Shown: positions 18,271 to 27,441 of the stretch, piece after piece
How the letters are laid out: each line of letters begins with the position of its first letter
Numbering within the stretch: position 1 is the stretch's first letter
Assembly: GCA_029262795.1 (NCBI GenBank)
Contig: JAJCYT010000023.1
Coordinates: 25,955 to 89,954, forward strand
DNA length: 64,000 nucleotides
Origin: Candidatus Fraserbacteria bacterium
GTDB taxonomy: Bacteria; Bipolaricaulota; Bipolaricaulia; RBG-16-55-9; JAJCYT01
Direction: 5' to 3'
Made by a program: the position numbers and the translations under genes
The notes under the pieces: generated by a model
Database searches by the model: none
What the model saw: the letters and a program-made list of their open reading frames with translations, nothing else
What the model was told of the DNA's origin: nothing

Positions 18271-18358
18271 TTAGAATCAAGAATCGAGTATCTGAACAAA
18301 CACTCGCAGTCCTATCGTAACCCCTTTGAGATCAAAGGGGTTGGGGATTTGAAGCCTT
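18271..18358 (+). repeat. Dispersed intergenic palindromic repeat, short-loop variant
   Basis: TTAGAATCAAG at left, CGCAGTCCTATCGTAACCCCTTT, loop GAGATC, AAAGGGGTTGGGGATTTGAAGCC. Same layout and flank as the other copies. Confidence 0.75.
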
Positions 18359-18409
18359 AACCCAAATGAATTTTATGTTTTCGCTTTTATAAGAAAGGAA
18401 TTTTTCAAT

Positions 18410-19369
18410 ATGACCCGCCGTTTTATTATTGACACCGATACTGCTTCTGATGATGCTGTCGCGTTGATTATGGCCTTGCAATGGCCCGATGTGCAGGTGG
18501 ATGCCATTACCATCGTGGCTGGCAACGTGCCGATGAAGCAATGCAGCATCAATGCGCGATATGTGGTGGAATTGTGCGGGCAGGATGTTCCTGTCTACGA
18601 AGGTTGTGCAAAGCCGATGCTGCGCGATTATCACGATGCCATATTTTTCCATGGGCCGGATGGCCTGGGTGGCATGAATTATCCTGCGCCAAAGGCTGAA
18701 CCCGCTGGTTATGATGCGGTGTCTGAACTGATTCGGCGTTTTAAAGAAGCGCCTGGTGAAATCACACTCATCACCCTTGGCCCCATCACCAACGTGGCCG
18801 CTGCATTGACCATTGAACCTCGACTGGCCGAATGGGTCAAGGAATGTTATGTGATGGGCGGGGCCGCCTGTGTGGTGGGCAACATCACACCTGCTGCCGA
18901 ATACAACGTGTGGTGTGATCCTGAAGCGGCGCAAATTTTATTTAATTCCGGTATGAAGATCATGATGGTCGGCTGGGAACACTGTCGCGGTGAGGCCAAT
19001 CTGGATGATGCCGAAATGCAAAAAGTGTTGGACTTTGGCACGGAACGCGGTCAATTTTCCATCGACTGCAATCGTAGCGGATTAGAAGCCAGTCGCGAAT
19101 GGCTCAGTGATCCTGGCATGGGCCTGCCCGATCCGGTCACCATGGCCATTGCGCTCAATCCTGCGGTCTGTACCAAAAGCAGCAAACATTATGTCGAAGT
19201 GTGTTGCGACTCAGATTTGTGTCGAGGCATGACCGTTGTTGATGAATTACGCGTTACAGAAAACGAAACCAACGAACTCAAAGCCCCACCCAAAAAACCA
19301 AACATCGACGTTTGCTGGGCCATTGATTTTGATCTGTGGAAAGAAACGCTGTACAAAACATTGAGGTAG
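18410..19369 (+). CDS. Inosine/uridine-preferring nucleoside hydrolase family protein
   Basis: 319 residues, full length for the family. The N-terminal [12 protein letters not shown] is the calcium-binding aspartate cluster of nucleoside N-ribohydrolases; [10 protein letters not shown] and GLPDPVTMA give the further substrate and metal residues. The enzyme hydrolyses the N-glycosidic bond of nucleosides to base and ribose in the cytosol. The start has AAAGGAA upstream. It is followed nine bases later by the Tat-type metallo-hydrolase. Base preference cannot be read from sequence. Confidence 0.9.
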   Translation: MTRRFIIDTDTASDDAVALIMALQWPDVQVDAITIVAGNVPMKQCSINARYVVELCGQDVPVYEGCAKPMLRDYHDAIFFHGPDGLGGMNYPAPKAEPAGYDAVSELIRRFKEAPGEITLITLGPITNVAAALTIEPRLAEWVKECYVMGGAACVVGNITPAAEYNVWCDPEAAQILFNSGMKIMMVGWEHCRGEANLDDAEMQKVLDFGTERGQFSIDCNRSGLEASREWLSDPGMGLPDPVTMAIALNPAVCTKSSKHYVEVCCDSDLCRGMTVVDELRVTENETNELKAPPKKPNIDVCWAIDFDLWKETLYKTLR

Positions 19370-19378
19370 GAGGCGCAC

Positions 19379-20347
19379 ATGAAACAAAAAATTTCCCGAC
19401 GTTCCTTGCTGAAATCAAGCGGCGCACTGGCCATCGGCTTAGGCATCAGCTCACCATCGTTGCTGGTGAAAGCGCAGTCTTCATCAGATTTTTCAGCCGA
19501 TGTGTATCACTTCAAATTAGGCACGGTCAGCATGATGGTGATCAGCGATGGCGCGATCAACATACCCACCGAATTTTTCATCGGTGCGCCGCCTAGTATC
19601 GTTCAGGATTTTTTGGACCGCCACTACTTGCCCACCGATGTGATTTCTGGCGGGTTAAATGTGATCCTGATGGAAGACCACAATGGCCTCACTTTGTTTG
19701 ATGTTGGTTCCGCCTCATTCTCTTTGGGCGATGACCCCAGCGGCGGTCGCCTGGTCGAAAACCTACGTGCCATTGGCATTGAACCAGAAGACATCAACAA
19801 TGTGGTCATCACCCACGCGCATCCAGATCATTTGGGGGCCTTTTCGTTGGACTTCCAAAACCCGACCTTTTCCAATGCCACACACTATATTTCACGAACG
19901 GAATGGGATTACTGGACCAATTTGCCAGAAGACGCATCTGAACTTGATCACAACTTGGCACAATTCACCGCCCCCAACTTGCTCGCGGTTCAACAAAAAG
20001 CAGAGTTGTATGAAGGCAGCCCGCATTTTTGGGATGGCATGCGCATGGTCGGCACCCCAGGTCACACCATCGACCATAAAGCCGTGCTACTGGAATCACA
20101 GGGTGAGCAACTGTTGATCACCGGCGATGCTGTTACTTTGCCCACCATGTCACTCAAACATCCTGAGTGGTACTTGGTGGTTGAATACGATGCCGAGCGC
20201 GGCGTTCGCTCACGCATCAATCTGCTGAATGATGCTTCCGATGCTCGAATGAAAGTGCTGGTCTATCATGCACCGTTCCCAGGATTGGGCTACATCAAAG
20301 GCTCATCGTTGATCAAAAACCATTGGGATTGGTTGCAATCCAGCTGA
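19379..20347 (+). CDS. Tat-exported metallo-beta-lactamase-fold hydrolase
   Basis: 322 residues, ATG with AGGAGG. The N-terminus has a twin-arginine signal (SRRSLLKSSGALAIGLG). The metal motif HAHPDHLGA (HxHxDH) lies near residue 143, GTPGHTIDH supplies the next His, and ITGDAV the bridging Asp, so a binuclear zinc site is expected. The family includes quorum-quenching lactonases and many periplasmic MBL hydrolases of unknown substrate. It probably shares a transcript with the nucleoside hydrolase. Confidence 0.88.
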   Translation: MKQKISRRSLLKSSGALAIGLGISSPSLLVKAQSSSDFSADVYHFKLGTVSMMVISDGAINIPTEFFIGAPPSIVQDFLDRHYLPTDVISGGLNVILMEDHNGLTLFDVGSASFSLGDDPSGGRLVENLRAIGIEPEDINNVVITHAHPDHLGAFSLDFQNPTFSNATHYISRTEWDYWTNLPEDASELDHNLAQFTAPNLLAVQQKAELYEGSPHFWDGMRMVGTPGHTIDHKAVLLESQGEQLLITGDAVTLPTMSLKHPEWYLVVEYDAERGVRSRINLLNDASDARMKVLVYHAPFPGLGYIKGSSLIKNHWDWLQSS

Positions 20348-20377
20348 TAAGCGAATCAAAATTTATCAAACATTTTA

Positions 20378-20407
20378 TGTCAATGCACGAAAAAATTGAT
20401 CTATAAT
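20378..20407 (+). promoter_or_regulatory. Predicted promoter for the 20441 gene
   Basis: TATAAT at 20402-20407 with a weak -35 (TGTCAA, 20378-20383) 18 bp upstream; predicted start ~30 nt before the ATG. Confidence 0.4.
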
Positions 20408-20440
20408 TTTCCCCAGTAGGGTTTGCAAAGGGGAAATTTT

Positions 20441-21472
20441 ATGAAGAAGTTCATCTTCGCTTTAGTCTTTGTTTTTCTGTTGGTGCCTGTTGTTTTTTCA
20501 CAAACCGTGACCACACTCACCGAACCGTTTAATGGCAGCGGTGGTATTGCTATTGACGCCGAGGGTAACATTTACGTGGCTGATTTTGGCGTAGCACTTA
20601 GCAACGCAAACGGCAATCAAGTGTGGAAAATCACGCCTGATGGAGTAAGAACAGAATTTGCCAGCGGCTTGCAAGGTGCATCCGGCAACGTTTTTGACAA
20701 TGAGGGCAATTTGCTGCAATCCAACATTGCAGGCAGTTTCGTCAGCAAAATCACACCCAGTGGCAGCGTCAGCACATTTGTCAGCGATGGCATTCGAGGT
20801 CCGGTTGGTGTGACTGTGGACAAAGATAACAATGTGTATGTGTCCAATTGCGGCAACAGCACCATTCGCAAAGTGACACCCGATGGCACATCAACCTCTT
20901 TTGCATTGGGCCCCTTGTTCTCATCCTGCCCCAATGGCTTGACCATTGATGATGATGGCAATCTGTACTCCGGCACATTTACCGGAGGGCGGGTGATCAA
21001 AATCGCACCAGATGGCACATCCAGTTTGTTAGCCACTTTACCTGGCCGCAGCATTGGGCACCTCGCATTTGCGAATGGCGTATTGTATGTGGTCAGTCGT
21101 GGTAACAACAGCATTTACGAACTCACTTTGGACGGCGAACTCACCAAAATCGCTGGTACAGGTGCCAGGGGCAACGCAGACGGTCCTGCCCTTGAAGCCA
21201 CATTCTCAGTACCCAACGGCATTGGAGTAAGCCCTGATGGCACCAAGATTTATATCAGTTCCGCAGTGCCATTGAATGGTCCAAACCTGAATCCTGTGTT
21301 GATTCGCGTGATCGATTTATCCGCAACCGCAGAATCCGTATCACGACCAAAGCAAGATTCATTGACGTTTCCAACGCTTTCGCTAAGCGCCTCAAAGGGT
21401 CTATCACACTTGTCTTTTGAAAATGATCTTGTCTTGGTAAAGTGTGCAATCGCTTGCCTGGCAGGAAAATGA
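20441..21472 (+). CDS. Secreted SMP-30/NHL-type beta-propeller protein
   Basis: 343 residues from ATG 20441 (AAAGGGG upstream), giving the signal peptide MKKFIFALVFVFLLVPVVFSQ. Six blade-like units share G-x-x-V/I-D-x-x-G-N-x-Y-V-x-x ... I-x-K-I-T/A-P-D-G, the pattern of SMP-30/gluconolactonase-like or NHL-type propellers. No catalytic assignment is possible. The last ~30 residues (LSLSASKGLSHLSFENDLVL onward) do not look like propeller sequence and may come from a frameshift or from read-in of a repeat. A strong terminator follows. Confidence 0.78.
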   Translation: MKKFIFALVFVFLLVPVVFSQTVTTLTEPFNGSGGIAIDAEGNIYVADFGVALSNANGNQVWKITPDGVRTEFASGLQGASGNVFDNEGNLLQSNIAGSFVSKITPSGSVSTFVSDGIRGPVGVTVDKDNNVYVSNCGNSTIRKVTPDGTSTSFALGPLFSSCPNGLTIDDDGNLYSGTFTGGRVIKIAPDGTSSLLATLPGRSIGHLAFANGVLYVVSRGNNSIYELTLDGELTKIAGTGARGNADGPALEATFSVPNGIGVSPDGTKIYISSAVPLNGPNLNPVLIRVIDLSATAESVSRPKQDSLTFPTLSLSASKGLSHLSFENDLVLVKCAIACLAGK

Positions 21473-21510
21473 ATTAAAAAATCTCGCTAAACCAAACTCC
21501 CAGACCATGA

Positions 21511-21546
21511 GAAAGGGACGCATCTATCGTGCGCCCCTTTCTTTAT
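21511..21546 (+). terminator. Intrinsic terminator of the propeller gene
   Basis: Stem GAAAGGGACGC / GCGCCCCTTTC with one mismatch around ATCTATCGT, followed by TTTAT. Confidence 0.75.
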
Positions 21547-21555
21547 GCTGCTACA

Positions 21556-22419
21556 ATGCCACGCATGTCTGGCAACAGCTTTCGTGTTTTTGCACTGTCT
21601 GATCTTCATGTTGACTACGATGAAAATTTTTCCTGGCTGGAACAGCTTTCAGATAAAAATTTTCAAGACGATGTTCTGATTGTGGCCGGTGATGTCAGTG
21701 AAGAATTAGAGAAACTTGCAAGCACGCTTCAATTGCTCAAAAGTAAATTTGCTCACGTCAGTTTCACCCCAGGCAATCACGATCTTTGGGTGCGCAAAAA
21801 TCAAACGATCAACTCCTTTGAAAAGCTTCATGAACTGCTCAAATTGTGTGAATCATTAGGGGTTCACACCGCGCCTTTCAAAATCGCTGACTCAGACAAT
21901 CCGGTCTGGATTGTGCCCTTGTTCTCCTGGTATGTGACTGCCGAACAGGGCGAGCAAAGCCTTTATATGCCCAGAGAGGGGCGCGATCTTACGATGGCGG
22001 TGTGGAGTGATAAAGCATTGATTCGCTGGCCTGAAAGTGAATTGCCTATTGCAGAATATCTTTTCAGCCTGAATGAAATCTATTTGAAAAAAACTTATGA
22101 CGCGCCGATTATTTCTTTCAGCCATTTTCTGCCGCGAACGGATCTCATCTTTCCCACACCGGAAGAAATCAAAAAATACAACCTGAAAAGACCACCGAAG
22201 TTATTGATCAACTTCAGCCGTGTGGCAGGCAGTCATTTATTAGAAGATCAGATTCGCAAACTTGGCTCGACCATTCATGTTTATGGACATCAACATCGAA
22301 ATCGGGATCGATTTTTAGACAACATCAACTACGTGTCTTACGGACTTGGCTATCCACAGGAGCGCGAGCGTGGTCATGTCCGCATGGAAAGTATAGAACC
22401 AAAACTCATCTGGAAATAA
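21556..22419 (+). CDS. Calcineurin-like metallophosphoesterase
   Basis: About 287 residues. Metal motifs of the family appear in order: ALSDLHVDY, VAGDVSE, TPGNHDLW, a histidine in ISFSHFLPR, and YGHQHRNRD. This is a dinuclear metal phosphoesterase; substrate unknown. The start is ATG 21556 or ATG 21565. An extended -10 (TGCTACAAT, ending at 21557) would place transcription start at about 21564, so initiation at 21565 on a leaderless mRNA is possible; no Shine-Dalgarno is seen. The gene begins immediately after the preceding terminator. The EamA gene follows after 16 bp. Confidence 0.87.
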   Translation: MPRMSGNSFRVFALSDLHVDYDENFSWLEQLSDKNFQDDVLIVAGDVSEELEKLASTLQLLKSKFAHVSFTPGNHDLWVRKNQTINSFEKLHELLKLCESLGVHTAPFKIADSDNPVWIVPLFSWYVTAEQGEQSLYMPREGRDLTMAVWSDKALIRWPESELPIAEYLFSLNEIYLKKTYDAPIISFSHFLPRTDLIFPTPEEIKKYNLKRPPKLLINFSRVAGSHLLEDQIRKLGSTIHVYGHQHRNRDRFLDNINYVSYGLGYPQERERGHVRMESIEPKLIWK

Positions 22420-22435
22420 TGAGGAGCGAGAAATA

Positions 22436-23335
22436 ATGACCACGGTTTCCATCTTGCTGGTATTGCTGTCTGCAATGCTGCATGTCACCTGGAATTATTT
22501 GACCAAATCAAGCAGCAATCCCAAGCTGTTTTCGATGTACGGCGGGCTGACCACCGTTTTCATTACCATTGTTTTTGCCTTTTGGGTGCCGTTGCACTTG
22601 ATTCCATCCTCCATTTGGATCGCCATTTTGGTGTCCGGTGTGATTCACTCGCTTTATGTTTTTGCTCTGAGCAGTGCGTATGAAACAGGCGATATTTCAT
22701 ATGTTTATCCAATCGCTCGTTCAGCCCCTGCATTTGTGCCCATCGCTGCTTTTCTATTGTTCGGCGAGTTGTTTACGCCATTGGGCATTTTGGGCATTGT
22801 GCTGGTGGTGTTTTGTATTTTCCTGTTGCAATTTCGCCGCAGAAATTTGAAGCAGAAGCTAAGTGGCTTATTGAAATTCATCCGTCAAAAAGACAGCTTT
22901 TGGGCTTTTGTCACTTTGGGCACGGTGGTTGCTTACACGTTGATCGATAAAGTCGCAATGGTTGACTTTCATCAAGTCGAAGATTTTTCCTTTGTCCTGC
23001 AAAGCGTCACTTATTTTCTATTCGCATCAACCGTCTCTTACATCATCTACACCATCACCTTGCTCATTCAGAAAGTCCCGATGAATGCCCAACTCATCAA
23101 GACAGAATGGCCCCAAATCCTGGCCAAAGTGTTTGGAAGCCTGGTGTCTTACTCTCTCATTCTTTACGTAATGCAAACCGAACCCGTGGGCTACATCGTC
23201 ACACTACGTCAATCGAGTGTCTTGTTTGCTGTAATCGCTGGTTGGTTGTTTTTGAAAGAGCAGCAGGGCGTTTTCCGACTCATTACCGCACTTCTCATGT
23301 TCATTGGATTATTTTTAGTGGCCACTGCTGGGTGA
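22436..23335 (+). CDS. EamA/DMT-family transporter
   Basis: 299 residues with about ten hydrophobic segments arranged as two repeated five-helix halves, the drug/metabolite transporter EamA fold (start VLLSAMLHVTWNYLTK; half-repeat end ARSAPAFVPIAAFLLFGE; second half EPVGYIVTLRQSSVLFAVIAG split by loops). Likely an inner-membrane exporter of metabolites or amino acids. GAGGAG precedes the ATG. It follows the phosphoesterase closely and is not homologous in close detail to the second EamA gene at 24878. Confidence 0.85.
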   Translation: MTTVSILLVLLSAMLHVTWNYLTKSSSNPKLFSMYGGLTTVFITIVFAFWVPLHLIPSSIWIAILVSGVIHSLYVFALSSAYETGDISYVYPIARSAPAFVPIAAFLLFGELFTPLGILGIVLVVFCIFLLQFRRRNLKQKLSGLLKFIRQKDSFWAFVTLGTVVAYTLIDKVAMVDFHQVEDFSFVLQSVTYFLFASTVSYIIYTITLLIQKVPMNAQLIKTEWPQILAKVFGSLVSYSLILYVMQTEPVGYIVTLRQSSVLFAVIAGWLFLKEQQGVFRLITALLMFIGLFLVATAG

Positions 23336-23345
23336 TTTTGACCAC

Positions 23346-23393
23346 TTGACTTTGGTTGAATGATTGTCTATATTTAACCATATGGTTAAATAT
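23346..23393 (+). promoter_or_regulatory. arsR-type promoter with perfect 24-bp operator containing the start codon
   Basis: TTGACT (23346-23351), 17 bp, TATATT (23369-23374). From 23370 to 23393 runs a perfect palindrome: ATATTTAACCAT followed by its exact reverse complement. The ATG of the ArsR gene (23382) is the first base of the second half-site, so the predicted transcript begins at or next to the start codon (leaderless) and the repressor would cover both -10 and ATG. Autoregulation is inferred. Confidence 0.65.
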
Positions 23394-23720
23394 GAAACAC
23401 AGGAATTAGACAACATTTTCCATGCGTTGGCCCACGCCACGCGTCGAGACATCATCTTGCAAGTCGCACAGCAGGAAATGACGGTTAATGACATTGCCAA
23501 CCATTACGACATGTCCCTCCCCGCTGTCTCAAAACACATCAAAGTATTGATGAAAGCTGGCTTGGTGATCCAAAAACGTGAGGGTCGGGTGCGCCATTGT
23601 CGCATGGATTATCAACCGCTTGAAGCCGCCTCTGATGTGATTCAGAAATACAAAGCATTTTGGGAAGATCAATTTGATGCATTGGAAGCATTTTTAGAAG
23701 AAACGGAGCCAAACTCATGA
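23382..23720 (+). CDS. ArsR/SmtB-family winged-helix transcriptional regulator
   Basis: 112 residues from ATG 23382. The winged helix is clear: FHALAHATRRDIIL, VNDIANHYDMSLPAVSKHIKVLMKAGLV (recognition helix) and KREGRVRHCRM (wing). No cysteine metal site is visible; this subgroup is commonly paired with SRPBCC (AHSA1) proteins rather than metals. It overlaps the SRPBCC gene by four bases (ATGA), and DUF899 follows, forming an ArsR-SRPBCC-DUF899 operon. It should bind the palindrome spanning its own start codon. Confidence 0.92.
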   Translation: MVKYETQELDNIFHALAHATRRDIILQVAQQEMTVNDIANHYDMSLPAVSKHIKVLMKAGLVIQKREGRVRHCRMDYQPLEAASDVIQKYKAFWEDQFDALEAFLEETEPNS

Positions 23721-24130
23721 ACCAGGAACTGATTGTCCAGCGAACTCTCAAGGCCGACTCTGCACGAGTTTTTGAAGCATTGTCCGATGCCAAAATTATG
23801 ACTCAATGGTTTTTTGCCCACCCAGGCTGGTCTGCCAATATAGAAAACAAGTTTGAAGTGGGCGGCTCATTTGCCATCAACATGAAAAGTCCTGAAGGCG
23901 AAGTTTATCCCCACACCGGTGAATATCGTGAAATTGTGCCCAACGAAAAAATAGTGTTCACCTGGAACTCTCTGGCCGTGAAGGACACCCTGGTCACGAT
24001 CTCACTCAAATCATTGGAAGATCAAACGGAACTCACCCTAAAGCACGAATTTATTACTGATCCAGACACCTTTGCCAGCCATAAAGAGGGTTGGGGATGT
24101 GTGCTGTCCAACTTAGACGACACCCTATAA
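23717..24130 (+). CDS. SRPBCC/AHSA1 (START-like) domain protein
   Basis: 137 residues of the activator of Hsp90 ATPase-homology/SRPBCC fold, with a hydrophobic ligand cavity expected. Typical elements: VQRTLKADSARVFEALSD, MTQWFFAHPGW, FEVGGSFAINM, GEYREIVPNEKIVFTW, LTLKHE and GWGCVLSNLD. Translationally coupled to the ArsR gene through ATGA. The family's ligands are mostly unknown; with the ArsR partner a small-molecule or stress-response role is inferred. Confidence 0.9.
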   Translation: MNQELIVQRTLKADSARVFEALSDAKIMTQWFFAHPGWSANIENKFEVGGSFAINMKSPEGEVYPHTGEYREIVPNEKIVFTWNSLAVKDTLVTISLKSLEDQTELTLKHEFITDPDTFASHKEGWGCVLSNLDDTL

Positions 24131-24142
24131 AGGAGCTATTTT

Positions 24143-24829
24143 ATGTATCCACTCAAACTCAAAGGTGAGGGCGATTATTTAAAACAACGTCAAGCTTTGT
24201 TGGAAGCCGAAATTGCCCTGCGCGACCAAAGCGAGCGCGTGGCCGAACTGCGACGTCAGCTTCCTAGTGGTGGTCCTGTTGAAGATTACGTGTTTCGAGA
24301 AGGTTCTGCTAATTTGAATGTAACGGACCCTTCCAGTTTTTGTGATGTTCAATTGTCCGAATTGTTTGAGCCAGGCAAGGATCAGTTGATTCTGATTCAT
24401 TTGATGTTTCATCCCGAAAGCGAATCCCCTTGCGTGATGTGCAGCATGTGGGCCGATGGTTACAACGCCATTGCACCTCACATTCGAGAGCGTGCCAACT
24501 TTGTGATGGTTGCAAAGGCTGAGATTGGCAAACTGCGCCAATGGTCAAAACAACGCGGATGGGACAACATTCGTCTGCTCTCCAGCCACGACAACAGCTT
24601 CAACTCGGACTTCCACGTCGAAGATGCAGACGGCGACCAGATGCCCGGCATCAGCATTTTCACCCGTCAGGCGGATGGACAAATTCATCACACCTACACC
24701 GGTCAGGCTGGTCTGGGTGACGAAATAGGCCGTGGCATTGATTTCATGTCACCCGTTTGGAATTTGTTCGACTTGCTCCCGCAGGGGCGTGAAGATTGGT
24801 TCCCAGGCCATGACTACATGAAAGCCTAA
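24143..24829 (+). CDS. DUF899 thioredoxin-like protein
   Basis: 228 residues, AAGGAG before the ATG. The sequence fits the DUF899/AhpC-TSA-like family: E-x-A-L-R-D-Q-x-E-R-V-A near the N-terminus, YVFREG, the segment SPCVMCSMWADGYN with a CxxC pair at the position of the thioredoxin active site, and SSHDNSFNSDF. Redox function is inferred from the fold; the true role is unknown. It completes the ArsR-SRPBCC-DUF899 operon, a combination often seen in bacteria. Confidence 0.85.
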   Translation: MYPLKLKGEGDYLKQRQALLEAEIALRDQSERVAELRRQLPSGGPVEDYVFREGSANLNVTDPSSFCDVQLSELFEPGKDQLILIHLMFHPESESPCVMCSMWADGYNAIAPHIRERANFVMVAKAEIGKLRQWSKQRGWDNIRLLSSHDNSFNSDFHVEDADGDQMPGISIFTRQADGQIHHTYTGQAGLGDEIGRGIDFMSPVWNLFDLLPQGREDWFPGHDYMKA

Positions 24830-24877
24830 CCCAAAAATTCATCCTAAAATGACAAAAGGTTGCACATCGACTAAAGT

Positions 24878-25759
24878 GTGGATGTGCAACCTTTACTTTA
24901 TCCAGTTCTGACCGCCATTTTTTTTGCAGGCAGCTTTGTGGCTGCCAAATACACCACACTGGATTTGGAACCTTTGACCACTTCCTTTTTACGATACGTG
25001 GTCGCGTTCATCTTTCTTATCCTCTTATTGTTCCGCCACAAACTTAAATCACTTCAGGCAGCTAAAAAAGATTTCTTCTTGTTCTTTTTACTGGGCTTGA
25101 CTGGCATTGTGGGCTATCATTATTTTTTCTTTTTGAGTCTCAAATTCACCGAAGTTGCCAACACCGCCATCATCAATGCCACCAGTCCCGTGGTTACCGC
25201 CATTGCCGCTGCACTTTTTCTTGGCGAACGTTTGGGCAAATGGAATTATGCCGGTGGTATCCTGGCCTTTGCTGGTGTGATTTTGTTGCTAACGCAGGGT
25301 GATGTTGACCGCTTGATCAATTTCAGTTTCAATCAGGGTGATCTGCTGATGTTGTTGTCCGTGATCAGTTGGGTGATTTATTCGCTCATTATTAAGCGCC
25401 TTATCGTAAAATATTCTGGGTATACTTTGACGTTTTATGCCACGATGTTTGGCGTGATAACGCTCTTTTTTCTATCGATGACGGAACAACCATTGCAGCA
25501 ACTTCAAACCATTTCGACAGCGTCTATTTGGTCCATTCTTTATATGGGCGTCATCGCCTCTGGCCTGGGCTATTTGCTCTACAATTTGAGTATTCAAAAG
25601 CTGGGACCAACCAAAACATCCAGCACCGTTTACAGTTTGGTTCCCATTTTGGTATCCATTTTGGCATTTGTATTTTTTGGGGATCCTATCACACAGATTA
25701 TGGTGTTCAGCATATTGGCCATTATTACTGGATTGCTTTTCGTGATGAAAAAGAAATGA
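24878..25759 (+). CDS. EamA/DMT-family transporter
   Basis: 293 residues from GTG 24878. Ten hydrophobic segments; the EamA signature is clear in FAGSFVAAKYT, TSFLRYVVAFIFL, ATSPVVTAIAAALFLGERL and, in the second half, TSSTVYSLVPILVSILAFVFFGD. Inner-membrane exporter, substrate unknown. No good Shine-Dalgarno is apparent upstream, so translation may begin slightly differently. It is the last gene before the accessory block; 25760-26021 holds no gene. Confidence 0.85.
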   Translation: MDVQPLLYPVLTAIFFAGSFVAAKYTTLDLEPLTTSFLRYVVAFIFLILLLFRHKLKSLQAAKKDFFLFFLLGLTGIVGYHYFFFLSLKFTEVANTAIINATSPVVTAIAAALFLGERLGKWNYAGGILAFAGVILLLTQGDVDRLINFSFNQGDLLMLLSVISWVIYSLIIKRLIVKYSGYTLTFYATMFGVITLFFLSMTEQPLQQLQTISTASIWSILYMGVIASGLGYLLYNLSIQKLGPTKTSSTVYSLVPILVSILAFVFFGDPITQIMVFSILAIITGLLFVMKKK

Positions 25760-26021
25760 TGCGTGTTCCAAGCTTGAAATAAGGTCCACAGCAATCAACC
25801 ATCGAAATCCAACGCCCAGCCATAGCCTGGCTTTCAACTGTCTAATTAAAAAGCTTTGCAACAGCGCAGACAGAAGAGTCGAGTTGGTTAAGCGTCACGA
25901 ATTGGTGCTATGATGATTGTTGAAAATGATTCAAGGGTGGTGCGGCGTATACTAACGGTGCCAAATAGGAAATCTCGGGCCCAGTGTCTGAGGCAAGTTA
26001 CTCTTCAGTCAGGAGTGAATA

Positions 26022-27200
26022 ATGGAATTCAAGAATCTCTTGCTCATACTAGGATTTCTTATCGGTGTTACGCTCTTATCAATTGCTTTCAGCCAGATAA
26101 GTCACACTGAATCTGGTCCAGCGCTTGGTGCGCTTGCTGATGAACTTCAAATGGCACTTGAGGAGGCATTCGAGACTCAAAGCAATGATGCATCTGGAGC
26201 CATTTTGTACGTGGATGGTGCCAGACGTGGGGTCTGGGTGGGCGCGGTTGGATTGGGAAATATCGAAGAGTCTGTGCCCTTGGAAATTTCTGATAGATTT
26301 CGAGCAGGAAGCATCATGAAGCCTTTTGTCGCATTGGTGATTCTTCAGCTTCTTGAAGAAGGAAAACTATCTCTGGAAGATACCATGCCTGATGTGCTAC
26401 CGCAGGCAGTTTCTTCCAAATTCCTAAATAGCGAGAAAATTACGATTCGCATGTTGCTTAACCATACGAGCGGCATCGCTGAGTTTTTAAATGGTACAGG
26501 GGTGTTCGAGGAAATTGTTGCCAATCCTGCAAGGGTTTGGCGTGATGATGAATGGTTTGATAGCGCTGCAGCACAAGATCCTTTCTTTGCGCCTGGAGAA
26601 GGCTGGGCCTACTCTAACACTGATTATGTTCTGCTAGGTCAAGTTATTGAGCAGGCCACTGGGCAGCCTTGGCGCGAAGCCATTCGCAAACGAATCTTAG
26701 CACCACTGCAACTTGATATGACCTTACTGCCGGAGCCAGGCGACACTTCTATATCTGGAAATTATGCACATGGTTACATGAACCTGGATGGACAGGTCAT
26801 GGATGTCACTGCATTTGATCCATCAATGGCAGGCGCATCAGGAGGAAGCGCGCTGGTCACTTCAGTCAAAGATCTTGCAAGATTCCTTAAAGCAATAGTG
26901 ACAGGTGAGCTTCTCCAATCTCGCGCGTTGTCGAGTGAGATGCAGCAGTTTGTGGATGCTCCTGACATCGGAGGCGCAGTTGGCTACGGTTTGGGGCTAC
27001 AACTCTTCGAATGGCCAGGGGGTGTCAAAGCGATTGGGCACGGAGGAGGAACTGCAGGATACAGATCGCTAGCCGTCTACCTTCCTGAGCATGGAATTAC
27101 AATTGTTACGATGCAAAATGACATGGAGAGTGACCTGGGGCAGATAATCTTCCCCATCTTAAAACTCCTAATACCAGGATTTGACGCAGGATCGCAATAA
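26022..27200 (+). CDS. Serine hydrolase of the class C beta-lactamase/penicillin-binding fold
   Basis: 392 residues; hydrophobic N-terminal anchor or signal (residues 5-27). Catalytic motifs of the family: SxxK as GSIMKPF, YxN as WAYSNTDY, and the HxG-type third motif in IGHGGGTAGY. The enzyme should be periplasmic or envelope-anchored and may be an esterase, D-aminopeptidase or transpeptidase-like hydrolase; a true beta-lactamase cannot be claimed. Codon choice is more A/T-ending than in flanking housekeeping genes. It lies just before the first TGTCCC inverted repeat. Confidence 0.88.
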   Translation: MEFKNLLLILGFLIGVTLLSIAFSQISHTESGPALGALADELQMALEEAFETQSNDASGAILYVDGARRGVWVGAVGLGNIEESVPLEISDRFRAGSIMKPFVALVILQLLEEGKLSLEDTMPDVLPQAVSSKFLNSEKITIRMLLNHTSGIAEFLNGTGVFEEIVANPARVWRDDEWFDSAAAQDPFFAPGEGWAYSNTDYVLLGQVIEQATGQPWREAIRKRILAPLQLDMTLLPEPGDTSISGNYAHGYMNLDGQVMDVTAFDPSMAGASGGSALVTSVKDLARFLKAIVTGELLQSRALSSEMQQFVDAPDIGGAVGYGLGLQLFEWPGGVKAIGHGGGTAGYRSLAVYLPEHGITIVTMQNDMESDLGQIIFPILKLLIPGFDAGSQ

Positions 27201-27216
27201 GGAATTAGCTAAGAAC

Positions 27217-27241
27217 TGTCCCATAAAGTAATTATTGGACA
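27217..27241. repeat. TGTCCC-type inverted repeat, site 1
   Basis: TGTCCCATAA, AAGTA-type centre, then TTATTGGACA: a 25-bp palindrome with one mismatch relative to the others. It sits between the serine hydrolase and the cyclase gene; the 27201-27441 gap otherwise shows nothing recognisable. Confidence 0.7.
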
Positions 27242-27441
27242 GATTCCTGCGCGGTTCGTTCCAGTTTCATTTATGAAACAGTCGCGGTCTTACTGTTGCA
27301 CACAATGAGACGGGTATTATTCTCACGAAGATTGACTGAGGCCAGTCACGATACGAATCTCGTAATTCCATTTCCACAATTACTTCGCAATCCCATACAC
27401 CTCGGATAGAATAGATGCCATCCAATTCAAAGGAGTACTCG

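Noticed and set aside
26022..27200. Antibiotic-resistance beta-lactamase
   Set aside because: SxxK/YxN/HxG motifs define a broad serine hydrolase family; nothing specific to class C beta-lactamase activity is seen.
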